24,897 nucleotides of DNA from Oscillospiraceae bacterium UBA6370 (GCA_002437735.1 DJRC01000037.1:1-24897); one strand, 5' to 3'. Counted from the stretch's first letter, positions 1 through 10,573 are shown. Translations and numbers: made by a program. The notes: generated by a model from the sequence alone, not told the origin.

Positions 1-57
1 ATCTGGAGCGAGATCATGGGCAGCGACCACTGCCCCGTGATGCTGGAGCTGGAATGA
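1..57 (+). CDS. Exodeoxyribonuclease III, C-terminal end (partial)
   Basis: Only the last 18 codons and the TGA stop are inside the window. The readable end includes GSDHCPVMLELE. The GSDHxPV motif is the conserved C-terminus of the ExoIII/AP-endonuclease family, where this Asp-His pair is part of the catalytic site. The enzyme cuts DNA at abasic sites in base-excision repair. It fits the DNA-repair genes that follow, but a terminator immediately downstream separates it from radC. Family assignment rests on this short motif alone, so other endonuclease/exonuclease/phosphatase-fold proteins are possible. Confidence 0.75.
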   Translation: MWSEIMGSDHCPVMLELE

Positions 58-61
58 ACGG

Positions 62-93
62 AAAAGGCGGACGTCCACGGGCGTCCGCCTTTT
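62..93 (+). terminator. Intrinsic terminator after the exonuclease III gene
   Basis: Positions 62-73 pair perfectly with 82-93 (12 bp including A:T ends) around an 8-nt loop. The GC-rich core is flanked by AAAA on the left and TTTT on the right, so it can act on both strands. It starts five bases after the stop codon. Confidence 0.85.
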
Positions 94-120
94 GTGCTGC
101 CGCCGAATTTCAGAGCGGAA

Positions 121-134
121 CGAACATTTGTTTG
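121..134 (+). promoter_or_regulatory. SOS-box-like (LexA/DinR) site upstream of radC
   Basis: CGAACATTTGTTTG agrees with the Gram-positive LexA consensus CGAACRNRYGTTYC at 12 of 14 positions, counting the free N. It keeps the GAAC-N4-GTT core. It sits 9 bp upstream of the -35 of the radC promoter. The site is imperfect in the right half (GTTTG instead of GTTCG), so binding is a hypothesis. Confidence 0.4.
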
Positions 135-143
135 AAAAAGAGC

Positions 144-172
144 TTGTGCTATGCGGTGGAATGTGGTACAAT
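144..172 (+). promoter_or_regulatory. Promoter of the radC-uvrB operon
   Basis: TTGTGC (144-149), a 17-bp spacer and TACAAT (167-172), preceded by TG at 164-165 (extended -10). The -35 is poor but the extended -10 compensates. Start of transcription is expected near 179, giving a short leader. Confidence 0.6.
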
Positions 173-208
173 AATATACTTCAAAAACGACGCGGAGAGG
201 GTGAGAGC

Positions 209-883
209 ATGAGCGTACATGAGGGGCACCGACAGAGAAAAAAGGAGCAGTTCCGCGAGCATGGGCTGGACGCTTTTGCCGACCATGAGGCGTTGGAACT
301 GCTGCTCTATTACGCCATTCCGCGGCAGGACACGAACCCCATCGCGCACCGTCTGCTCGAGCGCTTCGGCTCGCTCGAGGGCGTGTTTTCCGCGCCGGCC
401 TATGAGCTGCAGAAAGTCGAGGGCGTGGGCGAGAACGCCGCGACGCTCATTCGGTTGATTTTCCCGCTCTGCCGCCGCGTGCGCACGAGCGGCGGCAGGC
501 ATGAGGTCATTTTCAACACGCGCGAGAATATCGGCGCGTATTTCATCGAGCTGTTCCTCGGCGAGCGGCGGGAGGTCTTTTACGAGGCTTGTCTGGACGC
601 GAAGGGCAAGCTGCTCGCCTGCTTCCGTCTGGCGGAGGGCAGCGCGGATCAAGTGACGATCAACATGCGCACCGTGGTGGAGAACGCGCTCAACGCCAAC
701 GCGAGTTTGGTGGTGCTGTCGCATAACCATCCGAGCGGCGTGGCGCTGCCGAGCAAGGAGGATAACCAAACGACCTTACAGATCAAGCGGGCGCTTGCGG
801 ACATCGGCGTACAGCTGGTGGACCATGTGATCGTCGCGGACGGGGACTTTGTGTGCCTGCGCGACAACGGACTTTTGGATTGA
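209..883 (+). CDS. radC: RadC family JAB-domain protein
   Basis: 224 aa. The open frame extends upstream, but the ATG at 209 is chosen because GGAGAGG lies 8 nt before it and the protein then begins with the usual RadC N-terminus (EGHRQR...FREHGLDAFADHE). An N-terminal helix-hairpin-helix-like region (about residues 10-90, including KVEGVGENAATLI) is followed by the JAB/MPN domain. The metal-site signature H172-x-H174-x7-S182-x2-D185 is complete, in HNHPSG...SKEDN. The family was named for DNA repair, but its biochemical role is unsettled; the JAMM-type fold suggests a metal-dependent hydrolase. Its stop codon abuts the AGGAGG of uvrB, so the two genes are co-transcribed, probably with damage-responsive control. 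Confidence 0.95.
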   Translation: MSVHEGHRQRKKEQFREHGLDAFADHEALELLLYYAIPRQDTNPIAHRLLERFGSLEGVFSAPAYELQKVEGVGENAATLIRLIFPLCRRVRTSGGRHEVIFNTRENIGAYFIELFLGERREVFYEACLDAKGKLLACFRLAEGSADQVTINMRTVVENALNANASLVVLSHNHPSGVALPSKEDNQTTLQIKRALADIGVQLVDHVIVADGDFVCLRDNGLLD

Positions 884-894
884 GGAGGCAGACC

Positions 895-2862
<1,968 letters not shown>

Positions 2863-2876
2863 AGAGAGAACGAGCC

Positions 2877-3737
2877 ATGAAAAAATACCTTCCCTATCTG
2901 AATATCCTCGGCGCGGCGTTCTGCTGGGGCTGCATCGGGCTGTTCAACCGCCTTCTGATGCGCGCGGGCATGGGCGCGGCGAACATCGTCGTCATCCGCA
3001 ATTTCGGCGGGCTCGTGCTGCTGACGCTCATTTTTGCGCTGACGGACCGGAGCGTATTTCATGTGGAACCGAGGCATCTGCCCATCTTTTTCGGCACGGG
3101 CGTGGTGAGCATGGTCTTTTTTACGCTGTGCTACTTCAAGTGTCAGGAGCTGTGCTCGCTGGCGGTGAGCGCCATTCTGCTCTACACCGCGCCGGCGATG
3201 GTCGTGCTGATGAGCGCGGCGGTGTTCCGCGAGAAGATCACGAAACGAAAAATTCTGGCGCTCGCGTTGGCGCTGCTCGGCTGCTCGTTTGTGACGGGCG
3301 TGTGGAGCGGAGACGCGAACGTGACGGCGGCGGGCGTGCTGTTCGGACTGGGCGCGGGCTTCCTTTACGCGCTCTATTCCATCTTCGCGCCGTTCGGCCT
3401 GCGGCACTACACGCCGTTCACCGTGGTGTACTGGACGTTCGTGTTCGGCGGGCTCGGCTCGCTCTTCCTGCTCGATGCGGGTGAGATGCGCGCGGTGTTC
3501 GCGGACGGGAGAATGGTCCTCGTCGCGCTGGGGCTGATCGTCATCTCGACGGTGCTGCCGTATCTGCTGTATACGAACGGCCTTGCCAAGGTCGAGAGCG
3601 GCAAGGCGAGCATTCTGGCGAGTCTGGAGCCGGTGGTCGCGTCGTTCGTGGGTATTCTCGCCTTCGGCGAGCCGGTGAGCTTGGCGGTATTTCTGGGGCT
3701 GGGGTGCATCCTCGCCTGCGTGTATGTATTGAGGTGA
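2877..3737 (+). CDS. EamA/DMT-family transporter
   Basis: 286 aa and almost wholly hydrophobic, with about ten predicted membrane helices in two EamA repeats (roughly residues 5-137 and 147-285). The second repeat contains the typical SGKASILASLEPVVA motif, seen in many drug/metabolite transporters. Substrates of this family are diverse (amino acids, drugs, metabolites), and the sequence does not tell which applies. It starts 14 nt after uvrB and ends 6 nt before ybaK, so it belongs to the same operon. There is no obvious functional link to DNA repair. Confidence 0.9.
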   Translation: MKKYLPYLNILGAAFCWGCIGLFNRLLMRAGMGAANIVVIRNFGGLVLLTLIFALTDRSVFHVEPRHLPIFFGTGVVSMVFFTLCYFKCQELCSLAVSAILLYTAPAMVVLMSAAVFREKITKRKILALALALLGCSFVTGVWSGDANVTAAGVLFGLGAGFLYALYSIFAPFGLRHYTPFTVVYWTFVFGGLGSLFLLDAGEMRAVFADGRMVLVALGLIVISTVLPYLLYTNGLAKVESGKASILASLEPVVASFVGILAFGEPVSLAVFLGLGCILACVYVLR

Positions 3738-3743
3738 ACGAAG

Positions 3744-4235
3744 ATGGCAAAGAATAAGGAAGAAAAGACAAATGTGATGCGCGTACTCGAACAGAAGAAG
3801 ATCGCTTATACCGCGCACAGCTATCCGCACGAGGAGGGCGTGGCGGTGGACGGCGTGACCGTCGCGAAAAGCATGGGCTTTGATTCCGCGCAGGTCTTTA
3901 AGACGCTGGTGGCGCGGGGCGCGAGCGGGCAATACTATGTGTTCGACGTGCCGGTGGCGGAGAGCCTTGACCTCAAGAAGGCGGCGAAGGCCGTGGGCGA
4001 GAAGAGCATCGAGATGCTCCACCAGAAGGAGCTGCTGCCGCTCACGGGCTACGTTCACGGCGGCTGTTCGCCGGTGGGCATGAAGAAACTGTTCCCGACG
4101 GTTTTCCACCGAGCGGTGGAAAACCTGCCGACGGTCATCGTGTCCGCGGGGAAGATCGGCTATCAAGTGGAGGTCAAGCCCGCCGACTTGATGGGACTGG
4201 TGCGCGCGGAGACGGCGGACATCATCGTGGAGTAA
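3744..4235 (+). CDS. ybaK: YbaK/EbsC-type Cys-tRNA(Pro) deacylase
   Basis: 163 aa. Members hydrolyse Cys-tRNA(Pro), a mischarging product of prolyl-tRNA synthetase, in the cytoplasm. The sequence shows the YbaK subfamily layout: an N-terminal N-x-MRVLEQKKIxY segment, the VFKTLV block with its conserved Lys at 53, and GGCSPVGMKK at 106-115. Length is typical for the bacterial YbaK (about 160 aa) rather than the ProX or ProRS-insertion relatives. It is the last gene of the radC operon. A weak stem-loop (4255-4276) follows but lacks a good U tract. Confidence 0.93.
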   Translation: MAKNKEEKTNVMRVLEQKKIAYTAHSYPHEEGVAVDGVTVAKSMGFDSAQVFKTLVARGASGQYYVFDVPVAESLDLKKAAKAVGEKSIEMLHQKELLPLTGYVHGGCSPVGMKKLFPTVFHRAVENLPTVIVSAGKIGYQVEVKPADLMGLVRAETADIIVE

Positions 4236-4285
4236 GGAACAAAAAAGTTTGGGAAAAGCACAATTTATATTGCTTTATTCAAGGA

Positions 4286-4314
4286 TTGACATTAAAAAAT
4301 GATTTGTGTATGCT
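4286..4314 (+). promoter_or_regulatory. uvrA promoter
   Basis: Consensus -35 TTGACA (4286-4291), 17-bp spacer, -10 TATGCT (4309-4314). It sits in an AT-rich stretch that contrasts with the surrounding GC-rich genes. Transcription should begin near 4321, leaving a ~44-nt leader before uvrA. Confidence 0.8.
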
Positions 4315-4321
4315 ATGACCG

Positions 4322-4333
4322 AAAACCGGTTTT
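4322..4333. promoter_or_regulatory. 12-bp perfect palindrome at the uvrA transcription start
   Basis: AAAACCGGTTTT is a perfect palindrome placed directly after the predicted +1 of the uvrA promoter. It does not fit the GAAC-N4-GTTC SOS box, so if it is an operator it belongs to another regulator. Chance occurrence cannot be excluded. Confidence 0.3.
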
Positions 4334-4364
4334 GACACGAATAAACAGGAGCAAAAGGTAAACT

Positions 4365-7187
4365 ATGCAGGAAAATATCATTGTCAAGGGCGCGCGGGAG
4401 AATAATCTCAAGAACATTGATGTGAGCATCCCGCGCGACAAGCTGACCGTTATCACGGGCCTGTCCGGCAGCGGCAAGAGCTCGCTGGCGTTCGACACCA
4501 TCTATGCCGAGGGACAGAGGCGGTATGTGGAAAGCCTGTCGTCCTACGCGAGGATGTTTCTTGGGCAGAAGGAAAAGCCCGATGTGGACTACATCGACGG
4601 ACTCTCCCCCGCCATCTCCATTGATCAGAAAACGACCTCGCAGAATCCGCGCTCGACGGTGGGCACGGTGACGGAGATCTATGACTATCTGCGCCTTCTC
4701 TGGGCGCGGGTCGGCACGCCGCACTGCCCGAACTGCGGAAAAGAGATCCGTCAGCAGACCATCGACCAGATCGTGGATCAGGTGATGGCGTTGGGCGAGG
4801 GCACGCGCATTCAGGTGATGGCGCCGGTCATCCGCGGGAAGAAGGGCGAATACGCCAAAATTTTCGAGGACGCGCGAAAGTCCGGCTATGTCCGCGTGCG
4901 CGTGGACGGGAGCATGTACGACCTGAGCGAGGAGATCAAGCTCGAAAAGAACATCAAGCACAGCATCGAGGTCGTGGTGGACCGCCTGATCCTGAAGCCC
5001 GATGTGGTGCATCGCCTGAGCGATTCGGCGGAGACTGCTGCGGCGCTCTCGGGCGGACTGGTGCTCATCAACGTGCTCAATCCCGAGCGGGATATCCTGT
5101 TCTCGCAGAACTACGCCTGCGAGGACTGCGGTGTGTCCATCGAGGAGCTGACGCCGCGGATGTTCTCGTTCAACAATCCCTTCGGCGCGTGTCCCGCCTG
5201 TACGGGCCTCGGCAGCCAGCTCAAGGTCGATCCGGAGCTGGTCATTCCGAATAAGACGCTCTCCATCCTCGACGGGGCCATCTGCGCGTCGGGATGGAAC
5301 AATGTGCGCGGCGACGGCATTTCGAGGATGTACTTTGACGCATTGTCGAAGAAGTATCACTTCTCGCTGCGCGAGCCGGTGGAAAAGCTCCCGCCGGAGG
5401 TCATGGACGTCATCCTCTACGGCACAAAGGGCGAAAAACTGGAGCTGCACTACGATCAGCCGCGCGGCAAGGGCGTGCTGTACCAGCCGTTTGAGGGTAT
5501 TGTCAACAACCTCGAACGCCGCTATCAGGAGACGCAGAGCGAGAGCGTGCGCGCGGAGCTGGAGGAGTGCATGAGCGAGTGCCCCTGCCCCGCGTGTCAG
5601 GGCCGCAGGCTGCGGCGTGAGTCGCTGGCGGTGACGGTCGGCGGTATGGATATCGACACGTTCACGCGCATGAGCGTGACGGAGGAGATCGCGTTTGTCG
5701 ATTCCCTCACGCTCACCGAGCAGCAGCTGCGCATCGGCGAGCGCATTTTGAAGGAGATCAAAAACCGCCTCGGCTTTTTGCAGTCGGTCGGCCTGGACTA
5801 TCTGACGCTTTCGCGCGCGAGCGCGACGCTCTCTGGCGGCGAGAGCCAGCGCATAAGATTGGCAACGCAGATCGGCAGCAGCCTGATGGGGGTGCTGTAT
5901 ATCCTCGACGAGCCGTCCATCGGACTGCACCAGCGCGACAACGACAAGCTGCTCGCGACGCTCAAGCGGCTGCGCGACCTCGGCAATACGCTCATTGTGG
6001 TCGAGCACGACGAGGACACAATGCGCGCGGCGGACTATATCGTGGACATCGGCCCGGGGGCGGGCGTCCACGGCGGGCGCGTCGTCGCGGCGGGCACGCC
6101 GGAGGAGGTCATGGCGAACGAGGCGAGCCTGACCGGTCAGTATCTGAGCGGGAAAAAGAAGATCGAAACACCGAAAACGCGCCGTGCGGGGAACGGCAAG
6201 CTGCTCACCGTGCGCGGGGCGCAGGAAAATAACCTCAAGAACATCGACGTGAGCGTTCCGCTCGGGACATTTACCTGCGTGACGGGTGTCTCCGGCAGCG
6301 GCAAAAGCTCGCTCGTCAACGAGATCATCTACAAAAAGCTGGGCGCGGACCTCAACCGCATGAAGGCGCACGCGGGAAAGCACCGCGCCATCGAGGGCGA
6401 GGAGAATCTGGACAAGGTCATCTGCATCGACCAGAGTCCCATCGGGCGCACGCCGCGCTCGAACCCCGCGACGTACACGAATTTGTTCAATGACATCCGC
6501 GATCTGTTTGCCTCCACGCCGGACGCGAAGGCGAGGGGCTACAATGCGGGGCGCTTTAGCTTCAACGTGCGCGGCGGGCGCTGCGAGGCCTGCGGCGGCG
6601 ACGGTCAGCTCAAGATCGAGATGCACTTCCTGCCGGATATTTACGTTCCCTGCGAGGTGTGCAAGGGCAAGCGCTACAACCGCGAGACGCTGGAGGTCCA
6701 CTATAAGGGCAGGAGCATTGCGGACGTGCTGGAAATGACGGTGGAGGAGGCGCTGGAGTTCTTCCGCGACCTGCCGAAGCTGGCAAACAAGCTCGAGACG
6801 CTGCGCGACGTGGGCTTGGGGTATATCAAGCTCGGACAGTCCTCCACCACGCTCTCGGGCGGTGAGGCGCAGCGCGTGAAGCTCGCGACCGAGCTATCGA
6901 AGCGCGCGACGGGGCGCACCATCTATATCCTCGACGAGCCGACCACCGGCCTGCACACGGACGATGTGCGAAAGCTCTTGGAGGTTTTGCAGAAGCTGAC
7001 CGACGCGGGCAACACGGTGCTCGTCATCGAGCACAATCTGGACGTCATCAAGTCGGCGGACTATCTCATTGACCTCGGCCCAGAGGGCGGCAGCGGTGGC
7101 GGTACGCTCGTCGCCTGCGGCACGCCGGAGGAGGTCGCGTCGTGTGAGGCGTCCTACACGGGACGGTATTTGAAGAAGGTATTATAA
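4365..7187 (+). CDS. uvrA: Excinuclease ABC subunit A (UvrA)
   Basis: 940 aa, typical UvrA length. UvrA dimers scan DNA for bulky lesions and load UvrB. There are two ABC ATPase modules. The first has Walker A GLSGSGKSS at 32-40 and signature LSGGESQRIRLA. The second has Walker A GVSGSGKSS and signature LSGGEAQRVKLA. Each is followed by a Walker B ILDEP. Zinc-binding CxxC pairs are visible in CPNCGK, CPACTG and the C-terminal CEACGGDG...CEVCKGKRYN finger. The N-terminal ENIIVKGARENNLKNIDV is characteristic, and the ATG at 4365 is preceded by AGGAG/AAAGG. Transcribed from its own promoter. Confidence 0.99.
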   Translation: MQENIIVKGARENNLKNIDVSIPRDKLTVITGLSGSGKSSLAFDTIYAEGQRRYVESLSSYARMFLGQKEKPDVDYIDGLSPAISIDQKTTSQNPRSTVGTVTEIYDYLRLLWARVGTPHCPNCGKEIRQQTIDQIVDQVMALGEGTRIQVMAPVIRGKKGEYAKIFEDARKSGYVRVRVDGSMYDLSEEIKLEKNIKHSIEVVVDRLILKPDVVHRLSDSAETAAALSGGLVLINVLNPERDILFSQNYACEDCGVSIEELTPRMFSFNNPFGACPACTGLGSQLKVDPELVIPNKTLSILDGAICASGWNNVRGDGISRMYFDALSKKYHFSLREPVEKLPPEVMDVILYGTKGEKLELHYDQPRGKGVLYQPFEGIVNNLERRYQETQSESVRAELEECMSECPCPACQGRRLRRESLAVTVGGMDIDTFTRMSVTEEIAFVDSLTLTEQQLRIGERILKEIKNRLGFLQSVGLDYLTLSRASATLSGGESQRIRLATQIGSSLMGVLYILDEPSIGLHQRDNDKLLATLKRLRDLGNTLIVVEHDEDTMRAADYIVDIGPGAGVHGGRVVAAGTPEEVMANEASLTGQYLSGKKKIETPKTRRAGNGKLLTVRGAQENNLKNIDVSVPLGTFTCVTGVSGSGKSSLVNEIIYKKLGADLNRMKAHAGKHRAIEGEENLDKVICIDQSPIGRTPRSNPATYTNLFNDIRDLFASTPDAKARGYNAGRFSFNVRGGRCEACGGDGQLKIEMHFLPDIYVPCEVCKGKRYNRETLEVHYKGRSIADVLEMTVEEALEFFRDLPKLANKLETLRDVGLGYIKLGQSSTTLSGGEAQRVKLATELSKRATGRTIYILDEPTTGLHTDDVRKLLEVLQKLTDAGNTVLVIEHNLDVIKSADYLIDLGPEGGSGGGTLVACGTPEEVASCEASYTGRYLKKVL

Positions 7188-7244
7188 GCGATCCCGCACC
7201 CTTTACGGCGGTTTTTCATAAGCTGGCGCGAGAGGGGTGGGAGT

Positions 7245-7577
7245 ATGCAGCTTTTGCAGGACGGTGTGATCGCGGCGCTCGCCGCGGTGGGGCTGGCGAC
7301 GATCGTATGGTTCACCGTTACGGCGCTGACGCATCCGCGCGAGCGGGTGCGCAGCGAGACGGCGGTGATCGTGCCCGCGCGGGGCGCGGCGGAGGCGCTG
7401 GAGCACACGGTGCGGACGCTCGAGAGCGAGCGCTACGCCGCGGGCGGCTTTTCGCGCATCATCATCGCGGACTGCGGCATGGACGAGGACGCGCAGCGCG
7501 TGGCGCAGCTGCTGTGCCGCGAGAGCTTTGATGTGACGGTCTGCCCGCAGGGCGACCTCGCGCGGCAGTTTGACTGA
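7245..7577 (+). CDS. Small single-pass membrane protein with a glycosyltransferase-like half fold, function unknown
   Basis: 110 aa, preceded by a purine-rich GAGAGGGGTGGGAG ribosome binding site. Residues 8-28 form one membrane helix. The soluble part contains TAVIVPARG (39-47) and RIIIADCGMDEDAQRVA (71-87). That is a beta-strand/loop pattern like the first half of a GT-A glycosyltransferase or other nucleotide-binding Rossmann fold, but much too short for a full enzyme and without a DXD motif. It lies 57 nt after uvrA and 24 nt before recD2, probably in the same transcription unit. Protein status is supported by spacing and reading-frame position, not by a recognised family. Confidence 0.7.
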   Translation: MQLLQDGVIAALAAVGLATIVWFTVTALTHPRERVRSETAVIVPARGAAEALEHTVRTLESERYAAGGFSRIIIADCGMDEDAQRVAQLLCRESFDVTVCPQGDLARQFD

Positions 7578-7601
7578 ACGAAAGAGAATGGAGAGAGGGA
7601 C

Positions 7602-9815
7602 ATGGGAGAGCGCACGACGGTCATCGGTACGGTCCTCGCGGTCGTTTTCCAGAATGAGGAGAACGGCTATACGGTCGCGCGCATCGTCACGGACGACGGC
7701 GAGCCGGTGACGGTGGTAGGCTGCATCCCCTGCGCCGCGCCCGGCGAGGAGCTGATCCTGACCGGGCGCTACACGACGCATCCGCAGCACGGCGAGCAGT
7801 TCGCCGCCGACGAGGTGGAGCGGCATATGCCGACGGGCGAGACGGAGATCCTAAACTATCTCGCCTCCGGCGTGGTGCGCGGCATCGGGCCGGCGACGGC
7901 GCAGAAGCTGGTGGACCGCTTTGGCGCGGACACGCTCGACGTGCTCGACGGCGAGCCGGAAAAGCTCCGGACCATCAAGGGCATCACCGACAAGCGTGCG
8001 CGGGAGATCGCGGAGAGCTGGCGCGAGCTTGCGGGGCTGCGGCGCGTGCTGGACTTTCTCACCAAGTACGACCTGCCGGTGGGGCTTGCGATGCAGCTTT
8101 TCCGGCGCTACGGCGCGGACGCGATGGACGCGCTGCGGCGCAATCCGTATCTCCTCAGCGGCGAGGCGTTCGGCGTGGATTTTTCCATATCGGACGAGAT
8201 CGCGCTGTCGATGGGCTTCTCGGGCGATTCCTCCTGCCGCACGGAGGCGGGGGTGCTCTTTGAGCTGAGCCACAACGAGCAGAGCGGCGGGCACGTGTTT
8301 CTGCCGCGGGAAAAGCTCGTGGCGGCGACGGCGCAGCTGCTCGACGGGGATACGGATACGGTGGAAAAGGCGCTCGACGATCTGCTCGAGCACGGAAGCG
8401 TCGTGCAGGAGCAGGTGGCGAACGTAGAGGGCTGCTATCTGCGGCGCTGTCACGAGGCGGAGACCTATGTGTGTACGCGCGTGTGCGCGATGCTTGCCGA
8501 CAAGCCGGACAAGCTGCGCGGCGCGAAGAAGATCATTGACGAAATCGAGCGCGGGCAGGGCATCGAGTATGCGCCATTGCAGCGGCAGGCTGTGGAGTTG
8601 GCCGCGCAGGAGGAGCTGCTGATCCTAACCGGCGGACCGGGCACGGGCAAGACGACGAGCGTGCGCGGCATCGTGGCGCTCTTTGAGCGCATGGGGCTGG
8701 ACGTGCTGCTCTGCGCGCCGACGGGGCGCGCCGCCAAGCGCATGGGCGAGCTGTGCGGCAAGGAGGCGCAGACCATCCACCGTCTGCTCGGTATGAGCTG
8801 GAACGAGCAGACGGGTGACGTGGCCTTTACGAAAAACGAAAAGGAGCCGCTGGAGGCGGACGCGGTGATCGTGGACGAGACCTCCATGGTCGATCTGGCG
8901 CTGATGCGCGCGCTGCTCGCGGCGCTGCGGCCCGGCTGCAGGCTGGTGCTGGTGGGCGACCCCGACCAGCTGCCGAGCGTCGGCGCGGGGAACGTGTTCG
9001 GCGATCTCATCCGCTCGGAGCGCGTTGCGACCGTAGCGCTCAAGGACATTTTCCGACAGGCGGAGCGCAGCGCCATCGTGCGCAGCGCGCATCTGGTGAA
9101 CGAGGGGCAGCTGCCGGAGCTGCAGAATACCGCTGCGAGCGACTTCTTCTTCCTCCCCCGCCGCGACAGCGCGCGGCTGGTGGACACGGTGGTGGAGCTG
9201 TGCAGAACGAGGCTGCCCGAAAGGATGCACATTCCCGCCGAGAGCATTCAGGTGCTCACGGCGACGCGCAAGGGCGACACCGGCACGGCGGCGCTCAACC
9301 GCGCCCTGCAGGCGGCGCTGAATCCCGCAGGCGCGGGACGGCGCGAAAAACGCTTCGGCGATCTCGTGTTCCGCGAGGGCGACCGCGTGATGCAGACGCG
9401 CAACGACTACGATGTTTTGTGGGAGCGCGAGGACGGCACGGCGGGCGCGGGCATCTTCAACGGCGACGTGGGGAAGATCCTGCAGATCGACCCGAGCGGC
9501 GAGCTCATCTCTATTGCCTTTGACGACCGCGTGGCGACCTACACGGCGGATATGCTCGCGGAGCTGGACATGGCCTACGCCATGACCGTACATAAGGCGC
9601 AGGGCAGCGAGTACCGCGCGGTGATCTTCGTCAGCGCGCCGGCCGCGCCGGGGCTGATGGTGCGCGGGGTGCTCTACACCGCCATCACGCGGGCGCGGGA
9701 GCTGCTGATCCTCGTCGGGGACGACGTGAGCCTTGGGAAAATGGCGGCTAACGATCGCCGCGCGCGCCGCTACAGCGGTCTGCGCTGGCGGCTCGGGAAC
9801 GGAGGGACGGCATGA
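7602..9815 (+). CDS. recD2: RecD2-type SF1B DNA helicase
   Basis: 737 aa. RecD2 is a 5'-3' helicase found in bacteria without RecBCD, acting in repair and replication-fork maintenance. Layout: N-terminal OB-like domain (about 1-80), helix-hairpin-helix segment VVRGIGPATAQKLVDRFG near 91-108, ATPase core with Walker A GGPGTGKTT at 344-352 and motif II VDETSMVD (DE at 425-426), LVGDPDQLPSVGAGN (motif III), then an SH3-like insert and the C-terminal TVHKAQGSEY motif. A GAGAGAGGG ribosome site precedes the ATG at 7602. Its TGA overlaps the ATG of comF (ATGA), indicating translational coupling. Confidence 0.97.
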   Translation: MGERTTVIGTVLAVVFQNEENGYTVARIVTDDGEPVTVVGCIPCAAPGEELILTGRYTTHPQHGEQFAADEVERHMPTGETEILNYLASGVVRGIGPATAQKLVDRFGADTLDVLDGEPEKLRTIKGITDKRAREIAESWRELAGLRRVLDFLTKYDLPVGLAMQLFRRYGADAMDALRRNPYLLSGEAFGVDFSISDEIALSMGFSGDSSCRTEAGVLFELSHNEQSGGHVFLPREKLVAATAQLLDGDTDTVEKALDDLLEHGSVVQEQVANVEGCYLRRCHEAETYVCTRVCAMLADKPDKLRGAKKIIDEIERGQGIEYAPLQRQAVELAAQEELLILTGGPGTGKTTSVRGIVALFERMGLDVLLCAPTGRAAKRMGELCGKEAQTIHRLLGMSWNEQTGDVAFTKNEKEPLEADAVIVDETSMVDLALMRALLAALRPGCRLVLVGDPDQLPSVGAGNVFGDLIRSERVATVALKDIFRQAERSAIVRSAHLVNEGQLPELQNTAASDFFFLPRRDSARLVDTVVELCRTRLPERMHIPAESIQVLTATRKGDTGTAALNRALQAALNPAGAGRREKRFGDLVFREGDRVMQTRNDYDVLWEREDGTAGAGIFNGDVGKILQIDPSGELISIAFDDRVATYTADMLAELDMAYAMTVHKAQGSEYRAVIFVSAPAAPGLMVRGVLYTAITRARELLILVGDDVSLGKMAANDRRARRYSGLRWRLGNGGTA

Positions 9816-10492
9816 GCCTAAAGGAAAAGCTGCTCGACCTGTTCTTTCCGCCGCAGTGCGCGTTCTGCCGCCGGACGGGCGTGCATGGCGTGTGCGCGGA
9901 CTGCGAGAGGTCGCTTCCCTACGCGAAGGTGCAGCTGTGCGAGGGTGTGGGCTTTGGGAAGTGCGCCTCTCCCCTGCTCTATGAGGATGCGGTGCGCGAG
10001 AGCCTGCTGCGCTTTAAATTCCACAGCGCGCAGAGCGCCGCCGAGGGCTATGGCGAGCTGCTCGCCCGCTGCGCGGCGGAAGAGCTGGGCGGCCGGTTCG
10101 ACACGGTGACGTGGGTGCCGGTGAGTAAGAAGCGCGAACGCGAGCGCGGCTACGATCAGGCGTATCTGCTGGCGAGGGAGACGGCGAAGCGCTGGGGCAT
10201 CGAGCCGGTACGTCTGCTGCGGAAAACAAGAAACAACGCCGCACAGTCCGGATTGTCCTCCGCCGCCGAGCGGCGGGGCAACGTGCTGGGCGTGTACGAG
10301 GCGGAAAACGCGGACAAGATCCGCGGCGCAAAAATTCTGCTCATCGACGATATTCTGACCACCGGTGCGACACTGGGTGAATGTGTGCGCGTGCTCAAGG
10401 AGGCCGGCGCGGCGGACGTGGTGTGCGCGACGCTCGCCCGCGCCGTGACGGAAAGGGAGACGAACGGCGCAAGGCGCGAGACACCGGTGTGA
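9812..10492 (+). CDS. comF: ComF family phosphoribosyltransferase-like protein
   Basis: 226 aa. An N-terminal zinc-finger CAFC...CADC (Cys 16, 19, 28, 31) is followed by a type-I phosphoribosyltransferase domain with the PRPP-binding motif ILLIDDILTTGATLGEC near residues 175-191 and the family KRERERGYDQ block. ComF (ComFC) proteins help import single-stranded DNA during natural transformation. In non-competent clostridia the gene is widely kept with an uncertain role. Starts inside the stop codon of recD2, so the two are coupled. No terminator is evident before the mreB promoter. Confidence 0.93.
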   Translation: MSLKEKLLDLFFPPQCAFCRRTGVHGVCADCERSLPYAKVQLCEGVGFGKCASPLLYEDAVRESLLRFKFHSAQSAAEGYGELLARCAAEELGGRFDTVTWVPVSKKRERERGYDQAYLLARETAKRWGIEPVRLLRKTRNNAAQSGLSSAAERRGNVLGVYEAENADKIRGAKILLIDDILTTGATLGECVRVLKEAGAADVVCATLARAVTERETNGARRETPV

Positions 10493-10544
10493 TTTGGCAC
10501 ACGCCCCGCGGCACATAGATGCGGCAAAATCACACACAATGCTA

Positions 10545-10573
10545 TTGCAAAACCGTTTTTCAGCCGCTATAAT
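10545..10573 (+). promoter_or_regulatory. mreB promoter
   Basis: TTGCAA (10545-10550), 17-bp spacer, perfect TATAAT (10568-10573). The +1 is expected near 10580, giving a ~60-nt leader with GAGAGG (10630-10635) ahead of the ATG at 10643. Just upstream, 10487-10495 and 10527-10535 form a 9-bp inverted repeat that could be a weak hairpin at the end of the comF transcript. Confidence 0.85.

Noticed and set aside
4255..4276. Terminator after ybaK
   Set aside because: The AAAGCA/TGCTTT stem is AT-rich, only 6 bp with a 10-nt loop, and lacks a U run, so read-through into uvrA is likely.
4286..4345. LexA box at the uvrA promoter
   Set aside because: No GAAC-N4-GTTC-like sequence; the palindrome present matches only 4 of 8 specified positions.
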